From positions 44,366 to 108,365 of the forward strand of contig JAIOJF010000027.1 of NCBI GenBank assembly GCA_019911965.1: a stretch of DNA of 64,000 bases, in the 5' to 3' direction. The position numbers and the translations under genes were made by a program. Below the pieces are notes generated by a model that saw nothing but the letters and a program-made list of their open reading frames with translations, was not told the origin of the DNA and did no database searches. The DNA is from Paracoccaceae bacterium (GTDB lineage Bacteria > Pseudomonadota > Alphaproteobacteria > Rhodobacterales > Rhodobacteraceae). Positions 10,603 to 19,405 of the stretch are shown one piece after another; position 1 is the first letter of the stretch; each line of letters opens with the position of its first letter.

Positions 10603-10795
10603 GAAGCGGGATGCGGGGGGAATCACGCGCCCCACGATCCATGCCGCCGTCGCGGTCCGCGAGATTTCCCGAGCAGCACAGTCATCGGGCTTGCATTTCG
10701 CTCCGATTTGTCGCACTCGGCCCCCCTGAACAAACATATGCAAAAGTTGTAATGCAAGGGAATCCCGGGGGTCGATCCGGGTCAAGGATGACATC
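10603..10795. other. Intergenic region with three ATGCAA motifs
   Basis: 193 bases separate the PNP gene from the TSUP gene. I find no good terminator. ATGCAA occurs at 10738-10743 and 10752-10757, and its reverse complement at 10691-10696. They could be half-sites for a regulator of the TSUP gene, but this may be chance. Confidence 0.25.
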
Positions 10796-11713
10796 GTGCA
10801 AATCTATCTCCCTATAGCCGAAGTCTCGGTGAACGCATTTCTGTTGCTGGGCCTTGGCGGGCTGGTCGGCATCCTGTCGGGTATGTTCGGGGTTGGCGGC
10901 GGCTTCCTGATGACGCCGCTTTTGTTCTTCATCGGCATTCCCCCCGCCGTCGCCGTTGCAACCGAGGCCAACCAGATCGTCGCCTCGTCGTTTTCCGGCG
11001 TGCTGGCACATCTGAAACGCAAGACCGTCGATCTGAAGATGGGCACGGTATTGCTGATCGGCGGCCTGATCGGAGCCGCCATCGGCGTGCAGGTGTTCCG
11101 GATTCTGAAGGAAATGGGCCAGGTCGAGTTGCTGGTGAAGCTGTGCTACGTGGTGTTCCTGGGCGTCATCGGCTCGCTGATGTTCTCTGAAAGTCTGCGC
11201 GCCATCCGCCGCACCCGCGGTGCCCACCACAAGGCCCCGCCGCGGCGGCAGCATTCCTGGGTGCATGGCCTTCCGTTCAAGATGAAGTTCCGCACGTCGG
11301 GCCTCTATATCAGCGCCATTCCGCCGCTGATGGTGGGGGCGCTGGTCGGGGTTCTGGCGGCAATCATGGGGGTTGGCGGCGGTTTCATCATGGTGCCGGC
11401 GATGATCTATCTCTTGGGAATGCCGACCAAGGTGGTGATCGGCACCTCGCTGTTCCAGATCATTTTCGTCACCGGCTTCACCACGCTGATGCATGCCACC
11501 ACCAACTATACAGTCGATATGGCGCTGGCGGTGCTGCTGCTGGTTGGCGGTGTGATCGGGGCGCAGATCGGCACAAGGATCGGCGTCAAGATGAAGGCCG
11601 AGCAATTGCGCATCCTGCTGGCGGTGCTTGTGCTGGGGGTGTCGATCAAGCTGGCGATGGATCTGCTGCTGCAACCGTCCGAGTTGTATTCGCTGGGCGC
11701 GGGGGGGCATTGA
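10796..11713 (+). CDS. TauE/SafE (TSUP) family anion exporter
   Basis: Inner-membrane protein of 305 residues with two repeats of four membrane helices each, split by a long basic cytoplasmic loop (about residues 138-162, RRTRGAHHKAPPRR). Each half carries the TSUP glycine motif: GVGGGFLMTPLL near residue 36 and GVGGGFIMVPAM near residue 195. Family members export or import sulfite, sulfoacetate and other organosulfur anions; the substrate here is not predictable. Start is GTG at 10796. It is coupled to the next gene, a TIGR02186 protein, which is its regular partner in alphaproteobacteria. Confidence 0.9.
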   Translation: MQIYLPIAEVSVNAFLLLGLGGLVGILSGMFGVGGGFLMTPLLFFIGIPPAVAVATEANQIVASSFSGVLAHLKRKTVDLKMGTVLLIGGLIGAAIGVQVFRILKEMGQVELLVKLCYVVFLGVIGSLMFSESLRAIRRTRGAHHKAPPRRQHSWVHGLPFKMKFRTSGLYISAIPPLMVGALVGVLAAIMGVGGGFIMVPAMIYLLGMPTKVVIGTSLFQIIFVTGFTTLMHATTNYTVDMALAVLLLVGGVIGAQIGTRIGVKMKAEQLRILLAVLVLGVSIKLAMDLLLQPSELYSLGAGGH

Positions 11714-12477
11714 TGATGCTGCGTATCCTGCTTGCCCTGATCCTGATGGCTGCACCGGCCCTGGCCGAAGAAAAGGTCGTGGCGGGCCTCAGCCAGGATA
11801 ACGTGTCGATCACCGCGACCTTTGACGGCACCGGCATCCTGGTGTTCGGCGCGGTCAAACGCGAGGCCCCGGCCCCGACCCATGCGCCGCTGCATGTGGT
11901 GATCGAGGTGTCCGGCCCGCCCCATGCCGTGACCGTCCGGCGCAAGGAAAAGGTGCTGGGCATCTGGATCAACCGCGACACGATCGAGGTGGATTCCGCA
12001 CCCAGTTTCTACGCCATCGCCGCCACCGCGCCCTTGTCCGAGATCGTCAGCGAGACCGAGAATCTACGCCACAAGATCAGCGTCGACCGCCTGATCCGCA
12101 TGGTCGGCGCGCCGGATCACATCAGCGATGCCGAGAATTTCGTTGAAGCCGTAATCCGCATCCGCCGGGACAACGGGCTTTACACCGATACCGGTACTTC
12201 GGTGCAACTGACCGACGAGACCCTGTTCAAGACCGAGTTCGATCTGCCGTCGAACCTGGTCGAGGGGGATTACAGCGCCCGGATTTTCCTTATCCGCGGC
12301 ACCGAGGTGGTGGACAGCTTCGAGACCGCGATTGCCGTGCGCAAGGTCGGGCTGGAACGGTGGATATACAACCTGGCGCATCAGCGTCCGCTGATCTATG
12401 GCCTGTTGTCGCTGGCGATCGCGATTGCCGCAGGCTGGCTGGCATCGGCGGTGTTCCGGGTGCTGCGGCTGAACTGA
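11713..12477 (+). CDS. TIGR02186 family membrane-anchored periplasmic protein
   Basis: A 254-residue protein with an N-terminal signal (LLALILMAAPALAEE) and a single C-terminal membrane helix at about residues 230-249, so most of it sits in the periplasm. The sequence matches the alphaproteobacterial family found beside TSUP exporters (conserved VSITATFDGT, HVVIEVSGPP and LRHKISVDRLIR segments). The role is unknown; an accessory subunit of the exporter is a reasonable inference. ATG at 11713 overlaps the TSUP stop codon; a TTG at 11710 and an ATG at 11716 are alternatives. Confidence 0.85.
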   Translation: MMLRILLALILMAAPALAEEKVVAGLSQDNVSITATFDGTGILVFGAVKREAPAPTHAPLHVVIEVSGPPHAVTVRRKEKVLGIWINRDTIEVDSAPSFYAIAATAPLSEIVSETENLRHKISVDRLIRMVGAPDHISDAENFVEAVIRIRRDNGLYTDTGTSVQLTDETLFKTEFDLPSNLVEGDYSARIFLIRGTEVVDSFETAIAVRKVGLERWIYNLAHQRPLIYGLLSLAIAIAAGWLASAVFRVLRLN

Positions 12478-12492
12478 GGCTGGCGCCGGCAA

Positions 12493-12541
12493 CGAGGGGG
12501 CTCGCTGCCCCCTCGCACTCCCCCGCGAGTATTTCCGCCAA
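12493..12541. repeat. GC-rich hairpin plus tail, probable dispersed Rhodobacterales intergenic element
   Basis: CGAGGGGGC at 12493-12501 pairs perfectly with GCCCCCTCG at 12507-12515 across a 5-base loop. It is followed by CTCCCCCGCGAGTATTTCCG and AAAAAGAA. The element lies between convergent genes and may stop transcription from the plus strand, although the T-rich part is displaced. From memory, similar 'GGGGGC...CTCCCCCGAGTATTT' elements are frequent at operon ends in Rhodobacteraceae. Confidence 0.5.
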
Positions 12542-12569
12542 AAAGAAATGTCCGATCGTGTCGGGTTAG

Positions 12570-13301
12570 TCAGCCGCGACCGATGAAGGGCATTTTGGTG
12601 GCCATGATGGTCATGAACTGGACATTGGCGCCGGGCGGCAATTCGGCCATGTGCAGCACCGCCTCGGCGACATGGGCCACATCCATATGCGGCGGCGGGG
12701 CCTCGCCATTGGCGACGGCGCGGTCGATCAGGGTGTCCAGCAGGTCGGTGCGGGCATTGCCGATGTCGATCTGGCCGCAGGCGATATCGAAGGGGCGGCC
12801 ATCGAGGCTGATGGTTTTGGTCAGCCCGGTGATCGCGTGCTTGGTGGTGGTATAGGTGACAGAACCGTCGCGCGGCGCATGTGCCGAGATCGAGCCGTTA
12901 TTGATGATCCGCCCGCCCATCGGCACTTGCCGCCGCATCCGCGCGAAGGCGGCGCGGGCGCAGTAATACATGCCGTTCAGGTTGACATCGACGGCGCGTT
13001 TCCAGTCCGCCAGGGGCACCTCGTCGATCGGGGCGGCGGGCGTGAAGATGCCGGCATTGTTGAACAAAACGTCCAGCCGGCCGGCGGTGTCGGTGAAGCG
13101 ATCAAAGGCGGCATCCACCCCGTCGGGATCGGTGACATCGCCGGTCAGGACCACGGCGCGGTCCTGACCCGCCGCGATTTCCACCAGCAGATCGGCGCGC
13201 CGCGCCAGCAGCCCGACCATCCAGCCTTTTGCCAGAAAATGCTCGGCGGTGGCGCGGCCGATGCCGGAACTGGCACCGGTGATCAGGATGGAACGCGCCA
13301 T
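12570..13301 (-). CDS. SDR-family NAD(P)-dependent oxidoreductase
   Basis: A classical short-chain dehydrogenase/reductase of 243 residues, of unknown substrate. The cofactor motif [10 protein letters not shown] begins at residue 8. The NNAG motif (LFNNAGIF), the catalytic serine (NGSISA) and the YTTTK catalytic Tyr/Lys pair are all present in order. Arg-rich LARRADLL after strand 2 suggests NADP preference, which is only an inference. The C-terminus [14 protein letters not shown] resembles SDRs annotated as 3-oxoacyl reductase-like or serine dehydrogenase-like. It is downstream of the RAM-domain gene on the same strand (5 bases apart). Confidence 0.88.
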   Translation of the reverse strand: MARSILITGASSGIGRATAEHFLAKGWMVGLLARRADLLVEIAAGQDRAVVLTGDVTDPDGVDAAFDRFTDTAGRLDVLFNNAGIFTPAAPIDEVPLADWKRAVDVNLNGMYYCARAAFARMRRQVPMGGRIINNGSISAHAPRDGSVTYTTTKHAITGLTKTISLDGRPFDIACGQIDIGNARTDLLDTLIDRAVANGEAPPPHMDVAHVAEAVLHMAELPPGANVQFMTIMATKMPFIGRG

Positions 13302-13305
13302 CGCG

Positions 13306-13548
13306 CTAGAACGCGCGGAAGGTCAGCGTGGTCAGCGACCGGCTGATCCCGGGAATGTCGAGGATATGGTCGTTGATGAACTTGCCGATATCCTGATCTT
13401 CCGGGATGTAGAGCTTGGCCAGCAGATCGAAATCGCCGCTGGTGGAATACAATTCGGACGCGATCTCGCGGTTATAGATTGCATCGGCAACCTTGTAGGT
13501 CTTGCCGGGTTTGCAGCGGATTTGCACGAAGACGCATTGCATCGGCAT
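13306..13548 (-). CDS. Stand-alone Lrp/AsnC ligand-binding (RAM) domain protein
   Basis: An 80-residue protein that is only the RAM domain of Lrp/AsnC regulators, without a DNA-binding helix-turn-helix. It begins [18 protein letters not shown] and contains [18 protein letters not shown], the typical first strand, helix and GxxDLL pattern. The start at 13548 is set by a good AAGAAAGGG ribosome-binding site; an upstream in-frame start at 13629 would add 27 non-conserved residues. RAM-only proteins bind amino acids and oligomerise, and may modulate full-length Lrp proteins. Stop lies 5 bases from the SDR gene start, so they are probably co-transcribed. Confidence 0.85.
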   Translation of the reverse strand: MPMQCVFVQIRCKPGKTYKVADAIYNREIASELYSTSGDFDLLAKLYIPEDQDIGKFINDHILDIPGISRSLTTLTFRAF

Positions 13549-13625
13549 GGCCCTTTCTTCAGGTCGCGTTTGGTCGTGGCGATTGTAATCGGCATTGGTG
13601 GAAGTGGGAACCGCAATTCGCGGGA

Positions 13626-15143
13626 TCACCCGGCCTCGGCCACCCCGTCGAGGCTGAGCGGGGCCGGGACTTCGCGGTTGAGATCATCCACCGACAAGGC
13701 CTCGTCCGGGCGCGACAGCATGTAGCGGGTGACCCAGTGCAGCCGGTTTTCGGCGCGGGTGATCGCCACATAGGCCAGCCGTTTCCAGAGCGCGATGCCT
13801 GCCTCGTCGCGGCCCGAGCGGGCGGCTGCGTAGAGGTCGGGCGCGAAGACCTGCACTTCGGGCCATTGCGAGCCTTGTGCCTTGTGGATCGTCACCGCCG
13901 CGCCATGCAGGAATGCCGCCCCCATGCGGGCGGCGGAAGGGATGAAGGGCTCTTCCTCGCCCGGGGCTTCGATCTTGATGATGGTGGCGGCGTTGACGCG
14001 CGGGTCCTCCGCACCGAACACGAACAGGCGGCTGAAACCGGCCTTGCGCCCGCGCCCGAGATAGACCGCCTGCGCCCCCTTGATCAGCCCGCGCGCCTCC
14101 AGATCGACGCGTTTCTTACGGTGTTTCAGCGGCAACTCGATGCCGTCGCAGATCAGCGGTTCGCCCGGCAGCAATTCGGTGGCCGGCGCGTTGAAGGCGC
14201 TGCGGAAAGCGTGGATCAGGCGGATGCGGGTGGCGTTGCGCCAGACCAGCACCGGCGAACGCGCCATCATCCCGGCATCGGCACGCGGGGCCACCACCAC
14301 GCGGTCATCGCGGCGGGCAGCCTGCTCGACCATGTGTTCAAAATCGCTGAAGCCCAGATCGGGATCGCCCAGCGCATGCGCCAGGTCGAGGATCGGGTTG
14401 TCGCCGTCCTGCCGGTGAATGCGGTGCAGATGCACCTTGCGGCTGTCCTTGACCGCATCGAACGCCATCGCGCCGGACTGGCCGACCGGGGCCAGTTGAG
14501 CGGGATCACCGAACAGCACCAATGTTGGGAAAATCTCTTTCAGATCATCGAACTGGCGGTCATCCAGCATCGAGCTTTCGTCCACCAGCCCGATATCCAG
14601 CGGGTCCTCGCGCCTTGTCCAGCCGGTGATGAAATCCGAGCCGCGCAGCCCGGCGGCGGCCAGCGCCCCGGGGATGGATTTATGCGCGGCATAAAGTGCC
14701 TCGGCCCGGTCCAGCGCGATATCGGACAGCCCCTCGATCTCAGGGCGGTCGCCCTTGCCGGTCAGCCATTCGGCGATCTTCTCGTATTCCGGATCGTACA
14801 TCGGGGTATAGAGGATGCGGTGGATGGTGGTGGCCGGCACGCCGCGGGACCGTAGCACACTGGCTGCCTTGTTGGTGGGCGCCAGCACCGCAAGCGTGCG
14901 GCGGTCACGACTGCGCCGGCCTTCGTAATCGCCGGACACCAGCTCGACGCCGCACGCCTCCAACTCGCGCACCAGATCGGCCAGCAGCATGGTCTTGCCC
15001 GACCCGGCCTTGCCAAGGACGGCAATCAGGCCGCCCGGCTTGCCGTCCGGCAGGGTGGCTGCATCGGCCAGATCAATGCCCGCTTTCCGCAGCACCCCGG
15101 CGATGCGGTCATGGGCTTCGGCCTGGTCCTCGGAATACTGCAT
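13626..15143 (-). CDS. RecD/Dda-like superfamily 1 DNA helicase (AAA ATPase)
   Basis: A 505-residue helicase-like ATPase. Walker A is GKAGSGKTM near residue 40. NKAASVL (motif Ia), VDESSMLDD (Walker B, DE) and FGDPAQLAPVG (motif III, GDxxQL) follow. The UvrD_C_2 module near the C-terminus contains TIHKAQGSQW and VAITRAENRLHWV (motifs V and VI). The architecture matches RecD2/Pif1/Dda-type 5'-3' helicases, but it lacks the long RecD2 N-terminal region. The start at 15143 (MQYSEDQAEAHDR) has an AAGGGG site; the in-frame extension to 15503 overlaps the divergent aminotransferase gene and is rejected. A role in DNA repair is likely. Confidence 0.85.
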   Translation of the reverse strand: MQYSEDQAEAHDRIAGVLRKAGIDLADAATLPDGKPGGLIAVLGKAGSGKTMLLADLVRELEACGVELVSGDYEGRRSRDRRTLAVLAPTNKAASVLRSRGVPATTIHRILYTPMYDPEYEKIAEWLTGKGDRPEIEGLSDIALDRAEALYAAHKSIPGALAAAGLRGSDFITGWTRREDPLDIGLVDESSMLDDRQFDDLKEIFPTLVLFGDPAQLAPVGQSGAMAFDAVKDSRKVHLHRIHRQDGDNPILDLAHALGDPDLGFSDFEHMVEQAARRDDRVVVAPRADAGMMARSPVLVWRNATRIRLIHAFRSAFNAPATELLPGEPLICDGIELPLKHRKKRVDLEARGLIKGAQAVYLGRGRKAGFSRLFVFGAEDPRVNAATIIKIEAPGEEEPFIPSAARMGAAFLHGAAVTIHKAQGSQWPEVQVFAPDLYAAARSGRDEAGIALWKRLAYVAITRAENRLHWVTRYMLSRPDEALSVDDLNREVPAPLSLDGVAEAG

Positions 15144-15293
15144 CTGGTGCCCCTTGTTTCGGCGGACCTTAGCCTGCCGGCGATACCGGGGCCAGACGGT
15201 TCCGCGCCGCGACGCTGCGTCCGCGCGGGCTGGACCTTGCCTGCCGGCGATGATTAGATGCGCCGGATTCGGGGTACGAAAGGAATACCGGGC

Positions 15294-16160
15294 ATGGCCT
15301 TCGGCAAGATCATCTTCACCTATTTCGAGGGCACATGGCACAAGGGCGATGTGCCGATCATGCGGGCGGCCGATCACGGGTCCTGGCTGGGCACCACGGT
15401 GTTCGACGGGGCGCGCCTGTTCGAGGGAATCACGCCCGATCTGCTGGCGCATTGCGAGCGGGTCAACCGTTCGGCGCTGGCACTGGGGATTACGCCGACG
15501 CATAGGCCCGAACAGATCCGCGATATCGCGCTTGAGGGGCTGAAACTGTTCCCGGCGGGCACGGCGGTTTATATCAGGCCGATGTATTGGGGGATCGAGG
15601 CTGGCCTGCTGGGTATCCTGCCGAAAGAGGATTCGACCGGTTTCTGCATCTGCCTCGAAGACGCCCCGATGCCGACGGCGGAAACCTCAACCACGCTCAC
15701 GCGCACGCAGTATCGCCGCCCGGTTCTGGCCGACGCGGTGGTCAATGCCAAGGCCGGGTGCTTGTATCCCAACAACGCGCGGATGCTGCGCGAAGCGGTT
15801 GCCAAGGGGTTTGGCAATGCGCTGGTCGGGGATGCCAACGGCAATGTCGCCGAGACCGCCTCGGCCAATGTGTTCATGGTGAAGGACGGCGCGATCTTCA
15901 CGCCGATCGCCAATGGCACCTTTCTGGCCGGTATCACCCGGTCGCGGCATATCAACCTGTTGCGCGGGGCCGGCCGCGAGGTGCATGAATCGGTACTGAC
16001 ATTCGACGATTTCGACAATGCCGACGAGGTGTTCATCACCGGCAATCTGTCGAAAATCATGCCGGTGACGCAGTTCGACGACACGCATTACCAGGTTGGC
16101 CCGGTCACCCGGATGGCGCGCGAGCTTTACTGGGACTGGGCGCATTCAAATGCGGATTGA
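15294..16160 (+). CDS. ilvE: Branched-chain amino acid aminotransferase (class IV)
   Basis: PLP enzyme of 288 residues for the last step of Val/Leu/Ile synthesis or the first step of their breakdown. Class IV fold features are the N-terminal FDGARLFEG segment near residue 36 and the PLP lysine region VNAKAGCLYPNNARM near residue 155. GNVAETASANVFMV (PLP phosphate clamp) and the C-terminal TGNLSKIMPVT (phosphate-binding TG-x-x) follow. The Lys after VNA is the presumed Schiff-base residue. It is somewhat shorter than E. coli IlvE (309), and D-amino-acid or other branched specificities cannot be excluded. ATG at 15294 has an AAAGGAA ribosome-binding site. Confidence 0.85.
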   Translation: MAFGKIIFTYFEGTWHKGDVPIMRAADHGSWLGTTVFDGARLFEGITPDLLAHCERVNRSALALGITPTHRPEQIRDIALEGLKLFPAGTAVYIRPMYWGIEAGLLGILPKEDSTGFCICLEDAPMPTAETSTTLTRTQYRRPVLADAVVNAKAGCLYPNNARMLREAVAKGFGNALVGDANGNVAETASANVFMVKDGAIFTPIANGTFLAGITRSRHINLLRGAGREVHESVLTFDDFDNADEVFITGNLSKIMPVTQFDDTHYQVGPVTRMARELYWDWAHSNAD

Positions 16161-16256
16161 AGCGCGGCGGGGCGGACTTGTCGCAATGCGCGGGCCTGTT
16201 CGGCGCGCTGGCGATCTGCTAACATCCGCGTTCGATTAGGGTTGCAAGAGGGCTAA

Positions 16257-16712
16257 ATGCGCAAGTTTCTGGTAATACTGGACAGCACCACCGAATGCCT
16301 TAACGCGATGCGTTTCGCGGCCCTCCGGGCATCGCATACAGGCGGCGGCGTGGTGATCCTGGCGGTGATCCCGCCGGAGGAATTCAACCACTGGATCGGC
16401 GTTGCCGATATCATGCGCGAAGAAGCGCGCGAGCGGATCGAGGCGCATTTCAAGGTGTTCTCGGAGCGGATGCAAAAGGAAGAAGGCATCAGCCCGGAAC
16501 TGGTGATCCGCGAAGGCAAGGTCGAGGCCGAGATCATAGATTATATCCAGGATGAACCGGATGTCGGGGTTTTGGTACTGGGGGCGGGCACCGGCAAGGA
16601 AGGCCCCGGCCCCCTGATCAACTACGTGCTGCGCCATTCCGGCACGCTGCCGATACCGGTTACCGTGGTGCCCGGCGCGATGAGCAAGGAAGCAATCAAG
16701 GCGGTTGCCTGA
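16257..16712 (+). CDS. Universal stress protein, UspA family
   Basis: A 151-residue single-domain Usp. It opens with KFLVILDSTTECLNAMRFA, the first strand-helix of the fold, and ends with VGVLVLGAGTG...GPLINYVLRHSG followed by PVTVVPG. This keeps the glycine-rich nucleotide-binding pattern of ATP-binding Usp proteins, with some deviation. Such proteins respond to starvation or oxygen limitation in alphaproteobacteria. It is transcribed alone, 96 bases after the aminotransferase gene. Confidence 0.85.
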   Translation: MRKFLVILDSTTECLNAMRFAALRASHTGGGVVILAVIPPEEFNHWIGVADIMREEARERIEAHFKVFSERMQKEEGISPELVIREGKVEAEIIDYIQDEPDVGVLVLGAGTGKEGPGPLINYVLRHSGTLPIPVTVVPGAMSKEAIKAVA

Positions 16713-16795
16713 AGCTGCTGCGAATCGGTCCTGCAAGGTTTTTCGGCCTGACGGGGGCAATAGTCACTTTTTCCAAATCAGCGCCAATCGCCGCC

Positions 16796-16836
16796 AGTAA
16801 CGGTGATTGTTTATAACTTATTGTTTTACCGTTACT
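16796..16836. repeat. Inverted repeat in an AT-rich island, terminator or operator
   Basis: AGTAACGGT (16796-16804) and ACCGTTACT (16828-16836) are perfect 9-bp arms around a 23-base AT-rich loop (TTTATAACTTATTG), followed by TTTT. It lies 84 bases after the Usp gene and about 140 before the barrel-like gene. The T-run suggests a terminator for the Usp gene; the long loop and AT-rich core suggest instead an operator over a promoter of the next gene. Confidence 0.45.
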
Positions 16837-16974
16837 TTTTCACACCATCCTGCCGTTTTTCTGCCCGAAACCCGCCGCATCCCTGTTTTGCAAGCCCAAA
16901 CCGCAGGACCATCGGGGCACGGGGAGGCTGCGATACTTTGCGTAGGCATTTCCCTGTCCAACGGGAGAACGCGC

Positions 16975-17835
16975 ATGAAAAGCTTCCTGACCTGCACAGC
17001 ACTGGCATTTTGCATTGGAGCAACCGCACCGGCCCAGGCCCAGACCTTCGGCTATGCCGGGATCGGCTATGGCGTTCAGCGCGGTGCCAATCCCGATAAC
17101 GGCGCGCCCGAGACCCACGGTTTCGGGCAGATCGACGGCGCGTTCGGGTTTGGCGGCACTCGCGCGGTCAGCTTCATTATCGAAGCCTCGACCCGCACGG
17201 ATGCCTATACAACCTCCCTCATCACCGGCACACCGTCGACCGGGGAAACCAATCTGGCCGGGCATGTCTGGTACGATCCTGGCGGACGCACGAGGGTCGG
17301 CGCATTCGCAGGCTACGCCTTCGCCACCAATCCCAATCCGAACGAACGCCAGACGCTCGCCTATCTCGGCGTGCAGGCGATTCAGGATCTGGGCCGCGAT
17401 CTGCTGATATTCGGTCAGATCGGCACCGGCACATCGGGACCGGTTGGCACCAAGAACAGTTACGGCTTTCACAACGGTGTGTTCGGGCGGGTCGGGATCG
17501 CCTGGGGGGGATTGGCCAATACCAGCCTGCGCGCCGAGATCGAAATCGCCGCGTCACCGCGTTACGAGGCCATTGACGAATCCGGGATGTTCCGCAGCCT
17601 GCTGATCGGCGGCGAGACAGCCATTGGCGGCGGCAACTGGGCAGCGACCTATGGTGTGCGAACCGCGCTTTACGATGCGCTGGACGATCCTGACAAGCTG
17701 GAAGAAACCACCATCACAGCCGGTATCCGCTATACGTTCGGCAACAAGGGCGCGCAGGAACGGCTGCGCGCGGGCATGATCGGCACGCCGCTTCTGCCGG
17801 TTCGCGCCACCACCGTGACGCCGATGATGGATTGA
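16975..17835 (+). CDS. Secreted beta-rich (outer-membrane barrel-like) protein of unknown function
   Basis: A 286-residue exported protein. The signal peptide covers about residues 1-22 (FCIGATAPAQAQT, cleavage after AQA). The mature part alternates short amphipathic strands with Gly/Asn turns (GYAGIGYGVQRG, GHVWYDPGGRTRVGAFAGYAFATNPNP, GRVGIAWGGLANTSLRAEIEI, TITAGIRYTFG), as in small outer-membrane barrels. The chain does not end in the usual aromatic residue but has a tail of about 30 residues after the last strand. ATG at 16975 follows an ACGGGAGAAC ribosome-binding site; the longer in-frame start at 16807 is rejected. I do not recognise the family. Confidence 0.75.
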   Translation: MKSFLTCTALAFCIGATAPAQAQTFGYAGIGYGVQRGANPDNGAPETHGFGQIDGAFGFGGTRAVSFIIEASTRTDAYTTSLITGTPSTGETNLAGHVWYDPGGRTRVGAFAGYAFATNPNPNERQTLAYLGVQAIQDLGRDLLIFGQIGTGTSGPVGTKNSYGFHNGVFGRVGIAWGGLANTSLRAEIEIAASPRYEAIDESGMFRSLLIGGETAIGGGNWAATYGVRTALYDALDDPDKLEETTITAGIRYTFGNKGAQERLRAGMIGTPLLPVRATTVTPMMD

Positions 17836-17854
17836 TGCGGCCCGCACGGGGCCG

Positions 17855-19405
17855 TCATTTCCCGCCGCGTTGCATTGCACTTCGCAGCGACTCTCGTGTG
17901 ATTGCGCCGGTGGCGAAGGCCGCACCGGCATAGACCGCGCCACCGGCGATCACCAAAAGCGCCAGTGCCGGATAACGCGCGCCATCGGTCGCAAGCCAGG
18001 GGGCCAGCCAGCCTGCCAGCAGCCAAAGACATACCGCCATCACGCCGGTCGCCAACGCCAGCCGGGGCAAGGCCCGCAGCAGCCGCGCATCGGGCCGCGC
18101 CGCCTCGCCCATGCCGCGCGAACCGGCCCAGAGCAGCGCCACCATCGCCCAGCCTGCCAGTGTCGTGCCCAAAGCCGCCGCCAGGAAGCCAAGCGGCCCC
18201 ATCAGGCCGACCGCCAGAACCGCATTGACCGCCATCGCCACCAGCGCGTAGCGGAACGGCCGGGTGGTATCCTCGCGGGCGAAATAAAGCGGTTGCAGCA
18301 CCTTTTGCAGCACGAAGGCCGGCAGGCCCAGCCCGTAAATCGCCAGCGCCTGTGCCGTCATCGCGGCATCGGTGGCATCGAACGCGCCGCGCTGGAACAA
18401 AACGGCGATCAGCGGTCCCGGGATCACCACCAGCGCCGCCGCCGCCGGTAGCGTCAGCGCCAGCGAAAACTCCGCCGCGCGGTTGACGGCATAGCGACCG
18501 CCGACTGCGTCATCGGCCCGCAACCGCCGCGCCAGATCGGGCAGCAGCACCACGCCGATGGCGATGCCAACCACGCCCAGCGGCAACTGGTACAAACGAT
18601 CCGCATAATTCAGCCAGGCAATCGCGCCGTCAAAGAACGAGGCCACCTGCCGGCCGACCAGCAGGTTTACCTGCACCACCCCACCGGCCAGCGCCGCCGG
18701 GGCGGCGATCACCGCCAGCCGTTTCAACTCGGGCGTCAGACGGGGCCAGCGCGGCCAGAGGCGCAGGCCTGCCTTCGCCGCCGCCCGCCACACCATCACC
18801 ATCTGCGCCACCCCCGCCAGCGGCACCGTCCAGACCAGCGCGTGCCCGATATCCCAGCCTGCAGCCCAGGCCAGCAGCATCGCGCCGATGAACAGGATGT
18901 TCAGCAGAACCGGCGCCGCCGCCGCCACCCAGAACCGCCCCAGCGCGTTCAAAGCCCCGGAGATCAGTGCCGCCGCCGAGATGAACAGGATATAGGGGAA
19001 GGCGATGCGCCCGAAATCGACCGCCAGGTCGAACCGTTCATCCGCCAGAAACCCCGAGGCCATCGCCAGCACCAGCCAGGGCATGAACATCTGCGCCAGC
19101 AGCGTCACCACCAGCACCACCGCCAGCAAACCCGACAGCGCGTCGCGGGCGAAGTCCTGGGCATTGTCCCCGGCCTCGACCTTCTTGGCGAACATCGGCA
19201 CGAAAGCCATGTTGAACGCGCCTTCGGCGAAGAACCTCCGGAACATGTTGGGCAGCGAAAAGGCGATAAGGAATGCCTCGGCCACTGGTCCCGCGCCCAG
19301 GAATGCGGCGATCATGATGTCGCGCACGAAGCCCAGGATGCGGCTCATCAGGGTCCAGAAACCGACGGTGAAAAACCCCCGGATCAGGCGGATCGGCCTT
19401 GTCAT
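17855..19405 (-). CDS. murJ: Lipid II flippase MurJ
   Basis: Moves the peptidoglycan precursor lipid II across the inner membrane. The protein has 516 residues, about 14 membrane helices, and belongs to the MOP (MviN) superfamily. The N-terminus GFFTVGFWTLMSRILGFVRDIMIAAFLGAGPVAEAFLIAF is the MurJ signature region with the essential Arg residues of TM1/TM2. Later FNMAFVPMF and LPLGVVGIAIGVVLLPDLARR follow family order. The ATG overlaps the glnD stop by 4 bases, so the two genes are coupled, a standard arrangement in Rhodobacterales. Confidence 0.95.
   Translation of the reverse strand: MTRPIRLIRGFFTVGFWTLMSRILGFVRDIMIAAFLGAGPVAEAFLIAFSLPNMFRRFFAEGAFNMAFVPMFAKKVEAGDNAQDFARDALSGLLAVVLVVTLLAQMFMPWLVLAMASGFLADERFDLAVDFGRIAFPYILFISAAALISGALNALGRFWVAAAAPVLLNILFIGAMLLAWAAGWDIGHALVWTVPLAGVAQMVMVWRAAAKAGLRLWPRWPRLTPELKRLAVIAAPAALAGGVVQVNLLVGRQVASFFDGAIAWLNYADRLYQLPLGVVGIAIGVVLLPDLARRLRADDAVGGRYAVNRAAEFSLALTLPAAAALVVIPGPLIAVLFQRGAFDATDAAMTAQALAIYGLGLPAFVLQKVLQPLYFAREDTTRPFRYALVAMAVNAVLAVGLMGPLGFLAAALGTTLAGWAMVALLWAGSRGMGEAARPDARLLRALPRLALATGVMAVCLWLLAGWLAPWLATDGARYPALALLVIAGGAVYAGAAFATGAITRESLRSAMQRGGK

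Noticed and set aside
15144..15503. Upstream in-frame extension of the RecD-like helicase gene
   Set aside because: It would overlap the start of the divergent aminotransferase gene, and MQYSEDQ at 15143 has a good ribosome-binding site.
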